Source: Candidatus Poribacteria bacterium (GTDB lineage Bacteria; Poribacteria; WGA-4E; WGA-3G). Taken from it: a stretch of 64,000 nt of DNA. The translations under genes were made by a program, and so were the position numbers. The notes beneath the pieces were generated by a model. That model was not told where the DNA came from, ran no database searches, and was given only the letters and a program-made list of their open reading frames with translations. The stretch lies in assembly GCA_022825825.1 (NCBI GenBank), contig JAJDWA010000072.1, forward strand, positions 110,387-174,386, in the 5' to 3' direction. Positions 61,635 to 64,000 of this stretch are shown here, piece by piece. The stretch's first letter is position 1, and every line of letters begins with the position of its first letter.

Positions 61635-62987
61635 ATGCCAAAACCTACAGATATCCGCATTCTTGACGTTCAATTTGATTTTGAAGAACACCAATACCGC
61701 ACCCCGCTCAAGTTCGGCGGCGTGCCGACAGACCACTGTGTCCTTTTTAACGTTCAAATACACGTACAGACGCTTGACGGCAAAGAAGCAGAAGGCAGAG
61801 GGTCCATGCCTCTCGGCAACGTCTGGGCATTTCCACCCCGCTATGTGCCTTTCGACCAAAGCCTCGCTGCCATGAAAAATATCGCTGAATTGGCAGTTGA
61901 TGCAACACGTGATTGCACGCTTTGCGCACATCCGCTTGAACTTTCTGATGTACTGGAACCCGAATTCTTACAAATCGCAGCTGAATTGTCTCAAACGATG
62001 CAGCTTACAGCGTCGATCCCAAAACTGTGTACTGTTGTCACGACAAGTCCAATAGACGCTGCAATTCACGATGCGTTTGGAAAGGCAAACGGTATCAATA
62101 GTTATAATGGTTTGGACGCAGATTTCATTGAGGTTGATCTGTCGCATTTCTTGGATGGTGAATTCGCAGGAAAATACCTTGATCGGTATACAACGCGCCA
62201 TCCGCAGCCAGACATGCCGCTCTATCATTTAATTGGTGCGCTTGACCCGCTTACAGAAACAGATATTACAGAACGTCTCAATGACGGACTGCCCGAAACG
62301 TTACCGGAATGGATCGTTGCTGATGGGTTGACACATCTAAAGATAAAACTGAATGGTGATGACCTGGAGTGGGACGTGGCGCGTGTTCTTGCAATTGATA
62401 AAATTACCGCAGAAACACAAGCAAAGCGAGGCGTTAGCACTTGGCACTACTCCGCTGATTTCAATGAAACATGTCAAGATGTAGAATATTTGTTGGAATT
62501 TCTTAATCGGATTCAAGAAGGGGAAGCACAAGCGTTTGAACGGCTTGCGTACATTGAACAACCGACTGACCGTGACCTTGAGGCACACCCCGAAAACAGG
62601 ATGCACAAAGCTGCAGAAATAAAACCTGTGGTGATAGACGAATCGCTTACCGACTTTGAAACCTTATTATTGGCACGCGATCAAGGATATTCAGGTGTTG
62701 CGCTTAAAGCGTGTAAGGGACAGTCACAGGCGTTACTGATGGGTGCCGCTGCGCAAGAATACGGCATGTTCCTTGCTGTGCAGGATTTGACGTGTCCGGG
62801 GGCATCGTTTTTACACTCTGCTGGACTCGCTGCACGTATCCGTGGTGTAACGGCTATTGAGGGAAACGCCCGTCAATTTTGTCCAAGTGCGAATAACGGT
62901 TGGCGAGACGAATTTCCATCAATTTTCAATATTATCGATGGCACCGTGGGAACGCAAGTGCTTACCGGTCCTGGGCTTGGACATTGA
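61635..62987 (+). CDS. Enolase-superfamily (MR/MLE-like) protein
   Basis: A 450-residue protein, longer than typical members. LTHLKIKLNGDDLEWD supplies a KxK motif, YSADFNETCQD the first metal Asp and Glu, YIEQPTDRDLE the second Glu and PVVIDESLTDF the third acidic position. ALKACKGQSQAL holds a second lysine, as in muconate-lactonising or o-succinylbenzoate synthase-type members. The N-terminal capping domain (FEEHQYRTPLKFGGV) is unusual. It may act with the adjacent Gfo/Idh enzyme. AAGGAAAC precedes the ATG. Confidence 0.8.
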   Translation: MPKPTDIRILDVQFDFEEHQYRTPLKFGGVPTDHCVLFNVQIHVQTLDGKEAEGRGSMPLGNVWAFPPRYVPFDQSLAAMKNIAELAVDATRDCTLCAHPLELSDVLEPEFLQIAAELSQTMQLTASIPKLCTVVTTSPIDAAIHDAFGKANGINSYNGLDADFIEVDLSHFLDGEFAGKYLDRYTTRHPQPDMPLYHLIGALDPLTETDITERLNDGLPETLPEWIVADGLTHLKIKLNGDDLEWDVARVLAIDKITAETQAKRGVSTWHYSADFNETCQDVEYLLEFLNRIQEGEAQAFERLAYIEQPTDRDLEAHPENRMHKAAEIKPVVIDESLTDFETLLLARDQGYSGVALKACKGQSQALLMGAAAQEYGMFLAVQDLTCPGASFLHSAGLAARIRGVTAIEGNARQFCPSANNGWRDEFPSIFNIIDGTVGTQVLTGPGLGH

Positions 62988-63017
62988 ACTGTCCATCATG
63001 ATGAATTTAAAACATGC

Positions 63018-63134
63018 AGGACGGACACATCCCCCCTTGCTAAGGGGGTTAGGGGTTAAAAGGTCGTTATTTAGCGTATTTACCCCCTAAATCCCCCTTA
63101 TCAGTCGGACTTTTAAATACATTGCGTCTGTCCT
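63018..63134. repeat. CCCCC/GGGGG palindromic element (second copy)
   Basis: Ends AGGACGGACAC and GCGTCTGTCCT are near-complements. Inside are CCCCCCTTGCTAAGGGGGTT and a counterpart TTACCCCCTAAATCCCCCTT. It is the cousin of 40274-40394, at the 3' end of the enolase-superfamily gene. Confidence 0.72.
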
Positions 63135-63141
63135 GACACAA

Positions 63142-64000
63142 TCATTTTTTCTGTTTTATTTCTCCCCAAACCGTCGTCAGTAATCCTTCAGGTTCAAGAG
63201 GATACCGCTTGGTTGCCCATTCAAATTTCCACAAACCTCCGTTTGAATACGTTTCCAATACTCGCTCAGTCCGCCCACTCTCAATATGTACTGCGAAATT
63301 GGTGAATGCCGGGTCCCAATCATCATATATTGTGTAAACGAGGTACTCTCCATCAGCTGACCAAGTGAGGTGATCAACGGAAACACCTTCTTCAGGTTCT
63401 ATGTACCGCAAGTTGCGAGGGCCCACAACGGAGACAATACCAAGTTTACCAAGTTCGAACGGTTTAGTTTTGGCGAGAAAAGCTAATTGTTTTGAATCGG
63501 GCGAGAAAACAGGAAGTTCCCCATCTTTGGTAATCTGTGAAACCTTTTTTGTAGTTGTATTGAAGATAAAAATACCTGCGTCTGAAAAAATGCCTGCGTC
63601 TGTGCTGTAGGCGATCTGTTTTCCATTAGGTGCCCAGTCTACCTGAAATGGATTATTTTTTAGTAACAGTTCTGCGATTGGTTTCTCTTTCTCTATCTCA
63701 GCGTTTGGAATAAGGTAGAGTCCGCGTTCCAGAGGCTGCTTAAGTATAACAAATGAATGGTTTGTGAAGACCACATCTCCATCCGGTGAGACGTCGGCAT
63801 CAATGATTTCACTATATTCTCCTTGCGTAAGTTTCTTCGGCGCTGCATTCGGATTCTTTCTATCAAGTAGGTAAACATCGTGGAAAGAGTCAAACTCATC
63901 TTTGCCTTTTATCTTAACAACAGCTACGATATAGCGGCCACTTTTTTCTATAGAGAAATCCGTAATATCATGCGGCAGTTTGAAAAGCGGTTGTGCCGTT
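63142..64000 (-). CDS. TolB-like beta-propeller protein, N-terminus outside the window
   Basis: The frame is open to the right edge, beyond the GTG at 63774, so the start is missing. The visible 285 or so residues are WD40/TolB-like repeats: DGDVVFTNHS, VDWAPNGKQIAYSTDAGIF, PVFSPDSKQLAFLAK and LTWSADGEYLVYTIYDDWDP. The last residues are PEGLLTTVWGEIKQKK, the tail seen on LamG proteins here, so it is probably exported too. A surface or periplasmic scaffold role is likely. Confidence 0.82.
   Translation of the reverse strand, partial: TAQPLFKLPHDITDFSIEKSGRYIVAVVKIKGKDEFDSFHDVYLLDRKNPNAAPKKLTQGEYSEIIDADVSPDGDVVFTNHSFVILKQPLERGLYLIPNAEIEKEKPIAELLLKNNPFQVDWAPNGKQIAYSTDAGIFSDAGIFIFNTTTKKVSQITKDGELPVFSPDSKQLAFLAKTKPFELGKLGIVSVVGPRNLRYIEPEEGVSVDHLTWSADGEYLVYTIYDDWDPAFTNFAVHIESGRTERVLETYSNGGLWKFEWATKRYPLEPEGLLTTVWGEIKQKK

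Overview
The window looks like one piece of a chromosome from an uncultured, Candidatus Poribacteria-like bacterium, or a close Planctomycetes or Poribacteria-type relative. This is inferred from gene content only: many WD40 propellers, ECF sigma factors fused to WD40 domains, LamG-fold secreted proteins, PhyH dioxygenases, several Gfo/Idh/MocA and enolase-superfamily enzymes, secreted proteases with FlgD-like tails, and many short palindromic elements between genes. There is no rRNA, tRNA or recognisable plasmid or phage backbone gene, so the assignment stays tentative.

Layout. 0-5.6 kb: a MoxR-type cluster (membrane-protein C-terminus, DUF4129, DUF4350, MoxR ATPase, DUF58) facing a convergent SpoIIM-like gene. 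6-9.7 kb: a LamG protein, a Gfo/Idh oxidoreductase and a cysteine desulfurase, separated by MITE-like elements. 9.9-18.5 kb: a four-gene WD40 block made of two ECF sigma-WD40 fusions and two stand-alone WD40 proteins, with a shared ECF-type promoter motif. 18.8-30 kb: a GspC-like protein, a free ECF sigma factor, PhyH-HEAT, a Stf0 sulfotransferase with a phosphotransferase, MurB, a KDG-type sugar kinase, malate synthase G and an amidohydrolase. 30-40 kb: two LamG proteins (one with an amber codon), two sugar-acid or sugar enzymes, a large membrane protein, a PQQ-type propeller, a sialidase-like protein and an Ldh2 dehydrogenase. 40-49 kb: large secreted proteases and a lipid kinase. 49-55.6 kb: aldose epimerase, ThuA-like protein, three tandem serine hydrolases (one frameshifted) and a LamG protein. 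55.7-60.2 kb: a compact island on the minus strand bounded by a near-perfect 31-bp direct repeat. It holds an AbrB/PIN toxin-antitoxin pair, an overlapping pair of unknown small genes, a TIR-TPR protein and the C-terminal stub of a restriction-modification-type enzyme. 60.3-64 kb: Gfo/Idh, an enolase-superfamily protein and a partial TolB-like propeller.

How the genes may work together. Much of the metabolism points to breakdown of sugars, sugar acids and glycans (sialidase, Gfo/Idh, mandelate-racemase-type dehydratases, KDG kinase, aldose epimerase, fuconolactonase-like amidohydrolase), with LamG proteins and proteases exported to the surface. Five of these exported proteins share a short C-terminal tail (G-K-L-x-T-x-W-G-x-I-K) that may be an unrecognised sorting or anchoring tag. 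The WD40 block looks like a self-contained signalling unit in which sigma factors and propellers were fused while internal translation starts were kept. The 55.7-60.2 kb island has the composition of a small defence or stability island.
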